Below, one piece after another: positions 1 to 5,385 of a stretch of 5,385 nucleotides of DNA (within the stretch, counting starts at the first letter, position 1; each line of letters begins with the position of its first letter). The DNA lies in contig JBILWG010000137.1 of the NCBI GenBank assembly GCA_044369995.1, positions 1-5,385 on the forward strand, read 5' to 3'. This DNA comes from F1-60-MAGs149 sp044369995 (lineage in GTDB: Bacteria; Actinomycetota; Thermoleophilia; Gaiellales; F1-60-MAGs149). The notes under the pieces are model-generated. The model was not told the DNA's origin and did not search any database. It was given only the letters and a program-made list of their open reading frames with translations. The position numbers and the translations under genes are program-made.

Positions 1-501
1 GACGGCGATCACCTGCGTGGGCTCTAGCAGCGCGACGAGGCGCTCGAGGAACGGGCGGCCAAGTGCGACCTCGCTGGTCTTCGGGGCTCGGTTGCCGAGC
101 GGTTTGCCGGCGGGGTGGGGGTGAAACGGCACGGTGTTCCACAGCACGACCTCGTGTTCGGCGTCGAGCTCGTCGAGGACGCCGTGGATGATCGTCGCGG
201 AGCTCTCGGTCCACCCACCGTCCTTGACGGACGACTGCGCGAAGGGTTCGCCCCACTGGGCCAGCTGCTTCTCGCTGGTGAAGGCAATGCCGCTGAAGCG
301 CCCGCCGCGCCACCCCATTGCCTCACCCGCCAGCAGCGCGCGCGGCGCTGGCCGCTGCTCGAGGTAGGCGAGCAGGTTGGCGGTGCGGATCGCCGGGGCG
401 TCGGGCAGGTCGAGCGCGTTGGTGCGATCGCGTAGGGGATTGACGAGCGTGGCTGGCGTTCTGCACGCCGCGACATCGGCGACGAGCGCCGCGAGGCTCA
501 T
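1..501 (-). CDS. Uracil-DNA-glycosylase superfamily protein (C-terminus cut off by window edge)
   Basis: I translated this frame by hand: it stays open from ATG at 501 to position 1, giving 167 residues with no stop. Family knowledge: UDG-superfamily enzymes flip uracil or another damaged base out of DNA and cut its glycosidic bond. Visible motifs are a GEAMG loop (residues 59-63) followed by WRGGRFSGIAFTSE (64-77), which resembles the GEAPG-type active-site loop of family 4/5-like UDGs, and WNTVPFHPHP (121-130), followed by NRAPKTSEV. The sequence ends at LEPTQVIAV, just before the strand and the usual C-terminal His-containing motif, so the missing part is probably a few dozen residues. The expected proline of GEAPG is Met here. 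The start is the ATG of an ATGA overlap with the upstream small gene. There is no Shine-Dalgarno sequence before it, so translation probably depends on coupling. The superfamily is fairly sure; substrate specificity is not. Confidence 0.82.
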   Translation of the reverse strand, partial: MSLAALVADVAACRTPATLVNPLRDRTNALDLPDAPAIRTANLLAYLEQRPAPRALLAGEAMGWRGGRFSGIAFTSEKQLAQWGEPFAQSSVKDGGWTESSATIIHGVLDELDAEHEVVLWNTVPFHPHPAGKPLGNRAPKTSEVALGRPFLERLVALLEPTQVIAV

Positions 502-827
502 CGGGCGCGCGAGGCGTGGCGCGAGACGCGCGCACGAGCGGTGACGCTCTGCGGGCGGCGCTCAATGAGGCGCGCACCGGCACCGCCACCTCCACGAGGA
601 CCGCGCTTCGGGCCGCGTGTCCACGGGCGGCGCTCACGCGGATGGCGATCGACCCCAGTGCCGCCGTTACCGCCGTTGAGGCTGGCCAACCACTCCGCGT
701 CGATCTCGTCCTGGCGCTTGGTGTCGCCCAGCGCCCGCCACATGAGGTGCCAGACGGGGATGATCACCAGTTTCGGGGCGATCGTCATCCCAATCCAAAC
801 GAAGAGAATTTCCTGCCAGAGAGTCAT
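498..827 (-). CDS. Small membrane protein with Arg/Gly-rich tail, unknown function
   Basis: A 109-residue protein that I do not recognise. Residues 7-33 form one hydrophobic segment (ILFVWIGMTIAPKLVIIPVW and onward) broken by Pro18, Lys19 and Pro24, so it could be one membrane helix or a shallow hairpin. A charged linker follows (GDTKRQDEIDAEW, 34-46), then a low-complexity tail from about residue 51 rich in Arg and Gly (NGGNGG, RGPKRGPRGGGG), ending SRHASRAR. I chose ATG at 827 because GAGG at 838-835 sits 7 bases upstream. An in-frame ATG at 833 would add Met-Arg but lies only one base from that GAGG. The bases around the start are noticeably more AT-rich than the rest of the window, as often seen at real starts. 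The stop overlaps the glycosylase start by 4 bases (ATGA). A basic tail could bind nucleic acid or phospholipid, but that is inference only. The N-terminal half is the more secure; the tail could be poorly conserved. Confidence 0.6.
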   Translation of the reverse strand: MTLWQEILFVWIGMTIAPKLVIIPVWHLMWRALGDTKRQDEIDAEWLASLNGGNGGTGVDRHPRERRPWTRGPKRGPRGGGGAGARLIERRPQSVTARARVSRHASRAR

Positions 828-834
828 GCGCATG

Positions 835-838
835 CCTC
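835..838 (-). promoter_or_regulatory. Shine-Dalgarno sequence of the small membrane protein gene
   Basis: GAGG on the minus strand lies 7 bases before ATG 827 and only 1 base before ATG 833. The spacing decides the start in favour of 827. Confidence 0.5.
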
Positions 839-880
839 GTTTCGCACACGTGCATGGTAGCGGTCGATCATCGCTCGACG

Positions 881-2536
881 CTAGGTAGCGGTGAGCGTGC
901 CGGTCAGCACCTCTTCGCGGAACTCGCCGATACGCAGTCGCACGAGCACGCGCCACGTGCCAGGGGTCGGGATGCGCACGGTGCCGGTCCAATGCGCGGT
1001 GTCGAGGAGGCTCAACTTGACAGGCACTTTGGTGGCCTTGCCCTGCGAGAGCTCGAGCGTGGCGTCCTGCACATCGAGGGCGGGCTGGCCCACGCCGTTG
1101 GTGATCACCACGTGCACCTCGCTGACCGCACCGACCGTGGTCGGGCTGATGTCGATTTGGGCCTCCCGCGCCTCGATCTTCTGGACGAGTTCAAAGGACG
1201 AGCTGGCGGGGGCGGCCGCGGCGTTGGGCGGCTGCGGTGCCAGGCCGGTGAGCGTGCCGGTGAGGGCAATTGCGGCGACGATCAGGAGTGCCTCGATCTG
1301 CACGGCCGTCGCGAAGCTCTTTGCAGCTCGGCGTGCGATCCCCGCGGCCAGCACGGCGCCGATCACGACGGCGATCTTGGCGAGCAGGATGCGGCCCCAC
1401 GTGGTGTCGATCACGTCGTTGAGCGAGTTCGTGAGCATCAGCGTGGCGACGACGCCGGTGGCGACGAGCGCGACGAGTGCGGTGAGGGCAATGCGGGTGA
1501 AGCGCAGAGTGATGCCACGCAGCAGCGGACCGCGCGTCTCTGCGGTGGTGGCGCGGAACACAGCGGATGCGGCCGCGGCCAGTACGAGCAGGCCGCCACC
1601 CCAAGCGCCGGCGGCGAGGACGTGCACCCAGTCGACGAGCACGGCCAACAGCGCGCTCGACTGCGCGCCAGCGTGGCCCGACAGGCCGGGGGTGATGGCG
1701 AGTACGACGGCGGGTACCGCGGCGAGGGCCAGCAGGCGCGGCGCACCGCTACGGACGGCGCGTATCGCCAGCGGCCAGGCGATCAGCGCGAGCACGACCT
1801 GCGCGACGGCGACCTGGCCCTGGCGCAGCTCGAAGACGCTGCGTAGGTCGATGTCGTTGACCCAGCTCTCAAGGGGGATCGCGGCGAGCGCGGCGACGGC
1901 GAGCGCGGGCGGCACGAGCCGGGCGAGCCACAGCGCCACGGGGCGAAACGCCGCGTCGGCGGCGGTGGCTGTGGCGGGGTCCTCGTCGCGGCCGCGGCGT
2001 AGCGTGGGGTTCCAGACGAGCGCCACGATGCCGAGCAGGCCGAGCAGCAGGATGATCCCGGCGAAGCGCAGGGCGCGATCGACGGCCGTGAGGGTCGCTG
2101 CGTTGGCTGGGCGCTCATCGACGTTGACGTCAGAGGCGATCGCGGCCGCGTCGGCTGCGGCGTCGCCGGTCGATTCCTTGCCCACCGAGAACGTGAATGA
2201 GCTTGTGATGCGGTGCCCGTCCTCGGAGATCACGCTCCACGCGACCGTGCTCGTCCCCTCGGGGAGGTCGGGCTTGAGGGCCTGCTTGAGGACGCGGCCG
2301 GTCGCCGTCGCGTCACCATCCTCGTAGCGCTTGCCGTCGGGGCCGATCACCTTCACGCGGGCGCCGACACCGTTGATGCCCTCGTTGAAGGTGAGCGTCA
2401 CGGTCGTGGGAGTCTGCTCGATGGTCGCGCCGATCGCGGGCACCGTGCTGACCAGCGCGGCGTGGCCGGCGGCGGTAGCGGGGACGACGAGGAGCGCGGC
2501 GGCGATTGCGACGAGCAGCAGGCGGCGCAGGCTCAC
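881..2536 (-). CDS. CopC-CopD fusion copper resistance/transport membrane protein (YcnJ-like) with extra C-terminal domain
   Basis: A 551-residue protein. Residues 1-24 are a signal peptide (basic SLRR, then a hydrophobic core) ending TAAG before His25, the likely first mature residue. Residues 25-119 are a CopC domain (HAALVSTVPAIGA at its start, SEDGHRITSSFTF near its end). His25, Asp106 and His108 match the Cu(II) ligands known in CopC. Residues about 155-432 are a CopD domain with about eight hydrophobic helices, including GLSGH (His288) and WVHVLAAGAWGGGL (His305). Residues about 440-551 form an extracytoplasmic beta-rich domain resembling YtkA/FixH-like domains. Known CopCD/YcnJ proteins bind copper outside the membrane and are implicated in its uptake or tolerance. 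The start is GTG 2536, within a GTGA overlap with the upstream gene. GTG 2539 is also possible, since AAGGAA at 2550-2545 fits either. The stop is TAG. No copper-sensor operator is visible. Family sure; transport direction unknown. Confidence 0.9.
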   Translation of the reverse strand: MSLRRLLLVAIAAALLVVPATAAGHAALVSTVPAIGATIEQTPTTVTLTFNEGINGVGARVKVIGPDGKRYEDGDATATGRVLKQALKPDLPEGTSTVAWSVISEDGHRITSSFTFSVGKESTGDAAADAAAIASDVNVDERPANAATLTAVDRALRFAGIILLLGLLGIVALVWNPTLRRGRDEDPATATAADAAFRPVALWLARLVPPALAVAALAAIPLESWVNDIDLRSVFELRQGQVAVAQVVLALIAWPLAIRAVRSGAPRLLALAAVPAVVLAITPGLSGHAGAQSSALLAVLVDWVHVLAAGAWGGGLLVLAAAASAVFRATTAETRGPLLRGITLRFTRIALTALVALVATGVVATLMLTNSLNDVIDTTWGRILLAKIAVVIGAVLAAGIARRAAKSFATAVQIEALLIVAAIALTGTLTGLAPQPPNAAAAPASSSFELVQKIEAREAQIDISPTTVGAVSEVHVVITNGVGQPALDVQDATLELSQGKATKVPVKLSLLDTAHWTGTVRIPTPGTWRVLVRLRIGEFREEVLTGTLTAT

Positions 2537-3567
2537 CACGCAGGTTCCTTGGTCATCTGCTGTGGTGGTAGGTCGGCGAGCAGGGTGCGCCAGGCACGCA
2601 CGCACGCAGCGGCAGCAAGTGCCACGCCTGCGAGCCCGATGATCAGGAACACGCGCGTCAGCAGGGTCGGCAGCGGTCCGGGCACGAGCGCGTACGAGAA
2701 CGCGGTGCCGGCCAGCGCCACCAGTTGCACGCCACCCGCGACGAGCGCGATGAGGAGCAGGACGGTGGTGGCGTGCGCGGGCACAGCGCGCAGGCGGTGG
2801 CCGAGCCCGAGGCCCACGGCGAGCAGGACGACGGCGAGCACGATCGCGATCAGCACGCCGGTCTGCCCGTCGGGCACATCAAGCTGCTTTGACACACTGG
2901 TGATCACCGAGGCCAGCACCGCAGCGAGCATGCCCACGATTGCCGCCGGAGCAACGGGGATGCGTCGCAGCGACCCGACGGCGGCACCGGCGATGACGGC
3001 GAGCACGGTGATGCTCCACCACAGCCACGTCAGCGGCATGCCGAGCCACGTGAGGTCGCCACGGATCTCGACCGCGGTGCCGTCGACGAAGAGCGGGATG
3101 TCCCAGTCGTAGAGCACGCGCTCGGGGCCTGGGTCGGCGCGCACGTCGGCAGGCGGCAGCGTGCCCATCCAGTGTGCTCGGTGGTCGTGGTAGACGACGC
3201 TGTTGCCGCTGCTCAGCTGCACCCAGTCGGGGCCGATCTTGGTCGCACTCGTCGGCAGCGCCTCACTCGTCTGACGCACGTCGTTGAGGGCAACAGCCGG
3301 AGAGTTGCGGTTCTCCCAGGTGCCTTGCTCGTCGAGGCGCAGGTATGGCTCGCCGCCGTAGCCGGGGATCATCACCTGCGAGGCCGTCGTGCGCGTGATC
3401 TCGATGCGGTCGTCGCCGCCGACGATGCGCGCCGTGATGCCGCTGGGCGTTGAGGTGATCGCCGAGCGATAGTCGGTGCCGCCGGTCTGGCCCGAGTGGG
3501 CCTGCGCCGCAGCCGGGACGAGCGCCGCGAGGAGCGCCAGCGCGAGCACGACGGAGAAGCGCTTCAT
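2533..3567 (-). CDS. Exported membrane protein of unknown family, probable partner of CopC-CopD
   Basis: A 344-residue protein whose family I cannot name. Residues 1-23 are a clear signal peptide (MKRF, hydrophobic core, AQA), so the mature protein should begin with His24 (HSGQTGG). Residues about 24-175 form an extracytoplasmic domain with many alternating beta-like stretches. It contains a His cluster YHDHRAHW (126-133), whose HxHxxxH pattern could bind metal, and WDIPLFVDG before a final GDLTW strand. Five hydrophobic helices follow at about 177-199, 206-226, 237-258, 267-291 and 301-324, with a short cytoplasmic-looking tail. The reading frame stays open upstream to 3699; I chose ATG 3567 because the signal peptide begins there, although the ribosome site is weak. 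It starts 28 bases after trpA and its stop overlaps the CopC-CopD start (GTGA). Context and the His residues suggest copper binding or delivery, but this is inference. The gene is secure; its function is not. Confidence 0.85.
   Translation of the reverse strand: MKRFSVVLALALLAALVPAAAQAHSGQTGGTDYRSAITSTPSGITARIVGGDDRIEITRTTASQVMIPGYGGEPYLRLDEQGTWENRNSPAVALNDVRQTSEALPTSATKIGPDWVQLSSGNSVVYHDHRAHWMGTLPPADVRADPGPERVLYDWDIPLFVDGTAVEIRGDLTWLGMPLTWLWWSITVLAVIAGAAVGSLRRIPVAPAAIVGMLAAVLASVITSVSKQLDVPDGQTGVLIAIVLAVVLLAVGLGLGHRLRAVPAHATTVLLLIALVAGGVQLVALAGTAFSYALVPGPLPTLLTRVFLIIGLAGVALAAAACVRAWRTLLADLPPQQMTKEPAW
2545..2550 (-). promoter_or_regulatory. Shine-Dalgarno sequence of the CopC-CopD gene
   Basis: AAGGAA on the minus strand lies inside the 3' end of the upstream gene. 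Counting from AAGGA, it is 6 bases before GTG 2539 and 9 before GTG 2536. It supports initiation here and rules out the far-upstream ATG at 2605, which would also add a non-signal-like N-terminus. Confidence 0.5.
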
Positions 3568-3595
3568 CGCTCGCAGACTAGCGGTGACCGTGCGC

Positions 3596-4339
3596 TCAGG
3601 ACGGGAGGCCGGCGGCCAAGTCGCGCACGAGCGCTTCGAGCGCCTCTGGGCCACCGCGCTCGATTGCGTCGATCGCGGCAGAGCCCACGATCGCGCCATC
3701 GGTGCCAGCGGCGATCAGTCCCTCGACATGGGCGCGGGTCGATACGCCGAAGCCACCGAGGATCGGTGTCTCGCCTGCTGCGCCGCGGGTGCGCTCGAGC
3801 AGCTCCGCCACGCGCGGGTCGAGGTTCTCGCGTGCGCCGGTCACGCCGACCGCGGCGACGAGGTAGACGAAGCCCGTGCTGGCTGCTGCTGCGGCCTCAA
3901 TGCGCTCGGGGCGCGAGGTCGGAGCCACAAGGTGGATCAGGTCGACGCCTTCGGCGGCCGCGGCGTCGCGCAGCGGGCCCGACTCTTCCGGCGGAATGTC
4001 AGCCACGATCAGCGCCTCAGCGCCGGCCTTGGCCGCGTCGTGGCAGAACTTGTCGAGCCCGTAGCTCTCGACGATCGCGCCGTACGTCATCGGCACCAGC
4101 GGCACGTCAACACGGTCGTTGATCTCGGCCAGCAGCTCGAGCGCACGCTCGGGCGTGATACCCGCGTCGAGCGCGGCCTGCGCGGCGCGCTGGATCGTCG
4201 TGCCGTCGGCGAGCGGGTCGGAGTAGGGGATGCCGAGCTCGATCACCGTGGCACCACCGCGCACGGCAGCTTCGGCAAGCGCCGGGGCGTCCTCGTTGGC
4301 CATCAGATACACGGCCAGGCTGGGGCGCGGGATATTCAC
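3596..4339 (-). CDS. trpA: Tryptophan synthase alpha subunit
   Basis: A 247-residue TIM-barrel protein that cleaves indole-3-glycerol phosphate to indole and glyceraldehyde 3-phosphate, passing indole to TrpB through the alpha-beta tunnel in the cytoplasm. The signature IELGIPYSDPLADG is at residues 33-46 and contains Glu34 and Asp45, equivalent to catalytic Glu49 and Asp60 of the E. coli enzyme. Also visible are VADIPPEES (112-120), loop GVTG (165-168), and phosphate-binding GGFGVS (195-200) and VGSA (218-221). The start is GTG 4339 in a GTGA overlap with the trpB stop, which gives an N-terminus somewhat shorter than usual (family about 260-270). The N-terminal strand reads VYLMANED, where many homologues have a TxGDP or AGYP-type sequence, a mild oddity. 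All catalytic and phosphate-binding residues are present, so it should be active. It is translated with trpB. Confidence 0.97.
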   Translation of the reverse strand: MNIPRPSLAVYLMANEDAPALAEAAVRGGATVIELGIPYSDPLADGTTIQRAAQAALDAGITPERALELLAEINDRVDVPLVPMTYGAIVESYGLDKFCHDAAKAGAEALIVADIPPEESGPLRDAAAAEGVDLIHLVAPTSRPERIEAAAAASTGFVYLVAAVGVTGARENLDPRVAELLERTRGAAGETPILGGFGVSTRAHVEGLIAAGTDGAIVGSAAIDAIERGGPEALEALVRDLAAGLPS

Positions 4340-5385
4340 TCCATACCCCGGCGAGCCGCGATCTGGTCGACATCCTTGTCGCCACGGCCGGAGAGACCCA
4401 CGAGCACATCGCCCGTGGGGCCGAGGTCGTGCGCAATGCGCTCGGCGATCACCAGCGCATGGCTCGTCTCGAGCGCGGGGATGATGCCCTCGAGGTGGCA
4501 GAGGCGATCAAAGGCCACGAGTGCCTCATCGTCGGTGGCGCCGATGAACTCCGCGCGGCCGGTCGAGTGCAGGAACGCGTGCTCGGGGCCGACGCCCGGA
4601 TAGTCCAGGCCAGCCGAGATCGAGTGCGTCTCGACGACCTGGCCATCGTCATCGCAGAGCACGTACGAGCGCGAGCCGTGCAGGATCGAGACCTTGCCGC
4701 CGCTGAGCGAGCGCGCGTGCAGCGCACCGCCAGTGCCACCAGCCTCGACGCCGATCAGACGCACGGCGTCGTCGCGGAAGCTGTGGAAGATGCCGATCGC
4801 GTTCGAGCCTCCGCCGACGCACGCCACGACGGCATCGGGCAGCCGGGCGGCGCGTTCGAGCATCTGCGCGCGCGCCTCCTCGCCGATCACGGCCTGCAGG
4901 CGCCGCACGAGGTACGGGTACGGGTGCGGTCCCGCGGCGGTGCCGATCAGATAGTGCGTGTCCTCGACGTTTGCGATCCAGTCGCGGATGGCGTCGTTGA
5001 GGGCATCCTTGAGGGTGCCTGCGCCGTTCGTCACGGGGATCACCTCGGCGCCGAGCATCTTCATGCGCACGACGTTGGGGCGCTGGCGACGCATGTCCTC
5101 TTCGCCCATGTAGACGACGGCCTTGAGACCGAAGCGCGCGCAGGCGGTGGCGGTGGCAACGCCGTGCTGGCCGGCACCGGTCTCGGCCACGATGCGCTGC
5201 TTGCCGAGGCGCTTCGCGATGATGGCCTGGCCGAGCGCGTTGTTGATCTTGTGGGCGCCGGTGTGGGCGAGGTCCTCGCGCTTGAGCCAGATGCGCGCGC
5301 CGCCGACGTCCTCCGTGAGGCGCTCGGCGAGGTAGAGCGGGGTGGGGCGGCCGACGAAGTCGCGCGCCAGGAGCGCCAGCTCAGC
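4336..5385 (-). CDS. trpB: Tryptophan synthase beta subunit (5' end beyond the window)
   Basis: 349 residues are visible and the frame is open to the right edge, so the start lies outside. Alignment to E. coli numbering suggests at least 40 N-terminal residues are missing. It is the PLP enzyme that joins indole and serine to make tryptophan in the cytoplasmic alpha2-beta2 complex. In fragment numbering the PLP lysine is Lys46 in GAHKINN, the catalytic glutamate is Glu68 in AETGAGQHG (E. coli Glu109), the PLP-phosphate loop is GGGSNA (191-196), and the segment holding the pyridine-contacting serine is LSGRGDKD (331-338). LEGIIPALETSHAL near the C-terminus is also typical. The GTG at 5190 lies inside the conserved core (VAETGAG) and is not a start. 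This is the classic TrpB1 type, not the TrpB2 type. It overlaps trpA by 4 bases. No leader or attenuator can be judged because the upstream region is absent. Confidence 0.97.
   Translation of the reverse strand, partial: AELALLARDFVGRPTPLYLAERLTEDVGGARIWLKREDLAHTGAHKINNALGQAIIAKRLGKQRIVAETGAGQHGVATATACARFGLKAVVYMGEEDMRRQRPNVVRMKMLGAEVIPVTNGAGTLKDALNDAIRDWIANVEDTHYLIGTAAGPHPYPYLVRRLQAVIGEEARAQMLERAARLPDAVVACVGGGSNAIGIFHSFRDDAVRLIGVEAGGTGGALHARSLSGGKVSILHGSRSYVLCDDDGQVVETHSISAGLDYPGVGPEHAFLHSTGRAEFIGATDDEALVAFDRLCHLEGIIPALETSHALVIAERIAHDLGPTGDVLVGLSGRGDKDVDQIAARRGME

Noticed and set aside
24..476. Minus-strand open frame of 150 codons overlapping the glycosylase
   Set aside because: It is Arg/Ser/Pro-rich without motifs; the other minus frame, open from 501 to the window edge, gives clear glycosylase motifs.
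667..855. Minus-strand 62-codon frame starting in the 53-base gap
   Set aside because: No ribosome site, no hydrophobic or conserved-looking segment, and it is out of frame with the better-supported small membrane protein gene.
863..879. Inverted repeat GTCGA-7-TCGAC in the gap after the CopC-CopD gene, considered as a terminator
   Set aside because: Only a 5-base stem with no T-run on either side; too weak to call a terminator or operator in this sequence.
889..1261. Exact 16-base direct repeat (889-904 and 1246-1261, cggtgagcgtgccggt)
   Set aside because: Both copies lie in the CopC-CopD gene and encode the same LTGTLT peptide (end of the last helix and end of the protein); most likely coincidence of codon use, not a mobile or regulatory element.
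854..1846. Plus-strand open frame (330 codons) inside the CopC-CopD region
   Set aside because: Its product is a Gly/Asp/Arg/His-rich string without domain resemblance and lies wholly antisense to the CopD domain.
891..2327. Long plus-strand open frame (478 codons) opposite the CopC-CopD gene
   Set aside because: It is antisense to a clearly recognisable gene, its product is rich in Arg/Ser/Ala/Thr with no motif, and GC-rich DNA routinely keeps such frames open.
3476..4603. Long plus-strand open frame (375 codons) opposite trpA and the trpB end
   Set aside because: It runs across three genuine genes on the other strand and has low-complexity, arginine-rich content; a shadow of the real coding frames.

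Overview
The window is GC-rich DNA (about two thirds G+C by eye). All six genes I can support lie on the minus strand, so they read from position 5385 down to 1 and continue past both window edges. Base composition, GTG starts and protein content suggest a high-GC Gram-positive bacterium, most likely an actinobacterium. A deep lineage such as Thermoleophilia is possible, but that is a guess from general resemblance and not shown here.

In transcription order the layout is as follows. (1) The 3' part of trpB (5385-4336; its start lies beyond the window), overlapping by 4 bases with (2) a complete trpA (4339-3596). Together they encode tryptophan synthase, the last step of tryptophan biosynthesis. 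After 28 bases comes (3) a 344-residue exported membrane protein of no family I can name (3567-2533). It overlaps by 4 bases with (4) a 551-residue CopC-CopD fusion with an extra C-terminal extracytoplasmic domain (2536-881). This pair looks like a copper-handling module: both proteins are predicted to expose a histidine as the first mature residue, CopC keeps its D-x-H copper ligands, and the unknown partner carries an HxHxxxH cluster. After 53 bases comes (5) a small one-helix membrane protein with a long basic Arg/Gly tail (827-498). It overlaps by 4 bases with (6) a uracil-DNA-glycosylase-superfamily protein (501 to the left edge, C-terminus missing).

The layout is therefore three translationally coupled pairs in one tight same-strand run, with no gap over 53 bases and no convincing internal promoter, operator, terminator, RNA gene, mobile element, CRISPR or significant repeat. 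The genes do not form one known pathway. The trp pair is housekeeping. The middle pair probably deals with copper at or across the membrane. The last pair joins a small protein of unknown role to a DNA-repair-type enzyme. The most interesting lead is the unnamed 344-residue protein as a candidate dedicated partner of the CopCD fusion. I found no clear sign of an entirely new multi-gene system.
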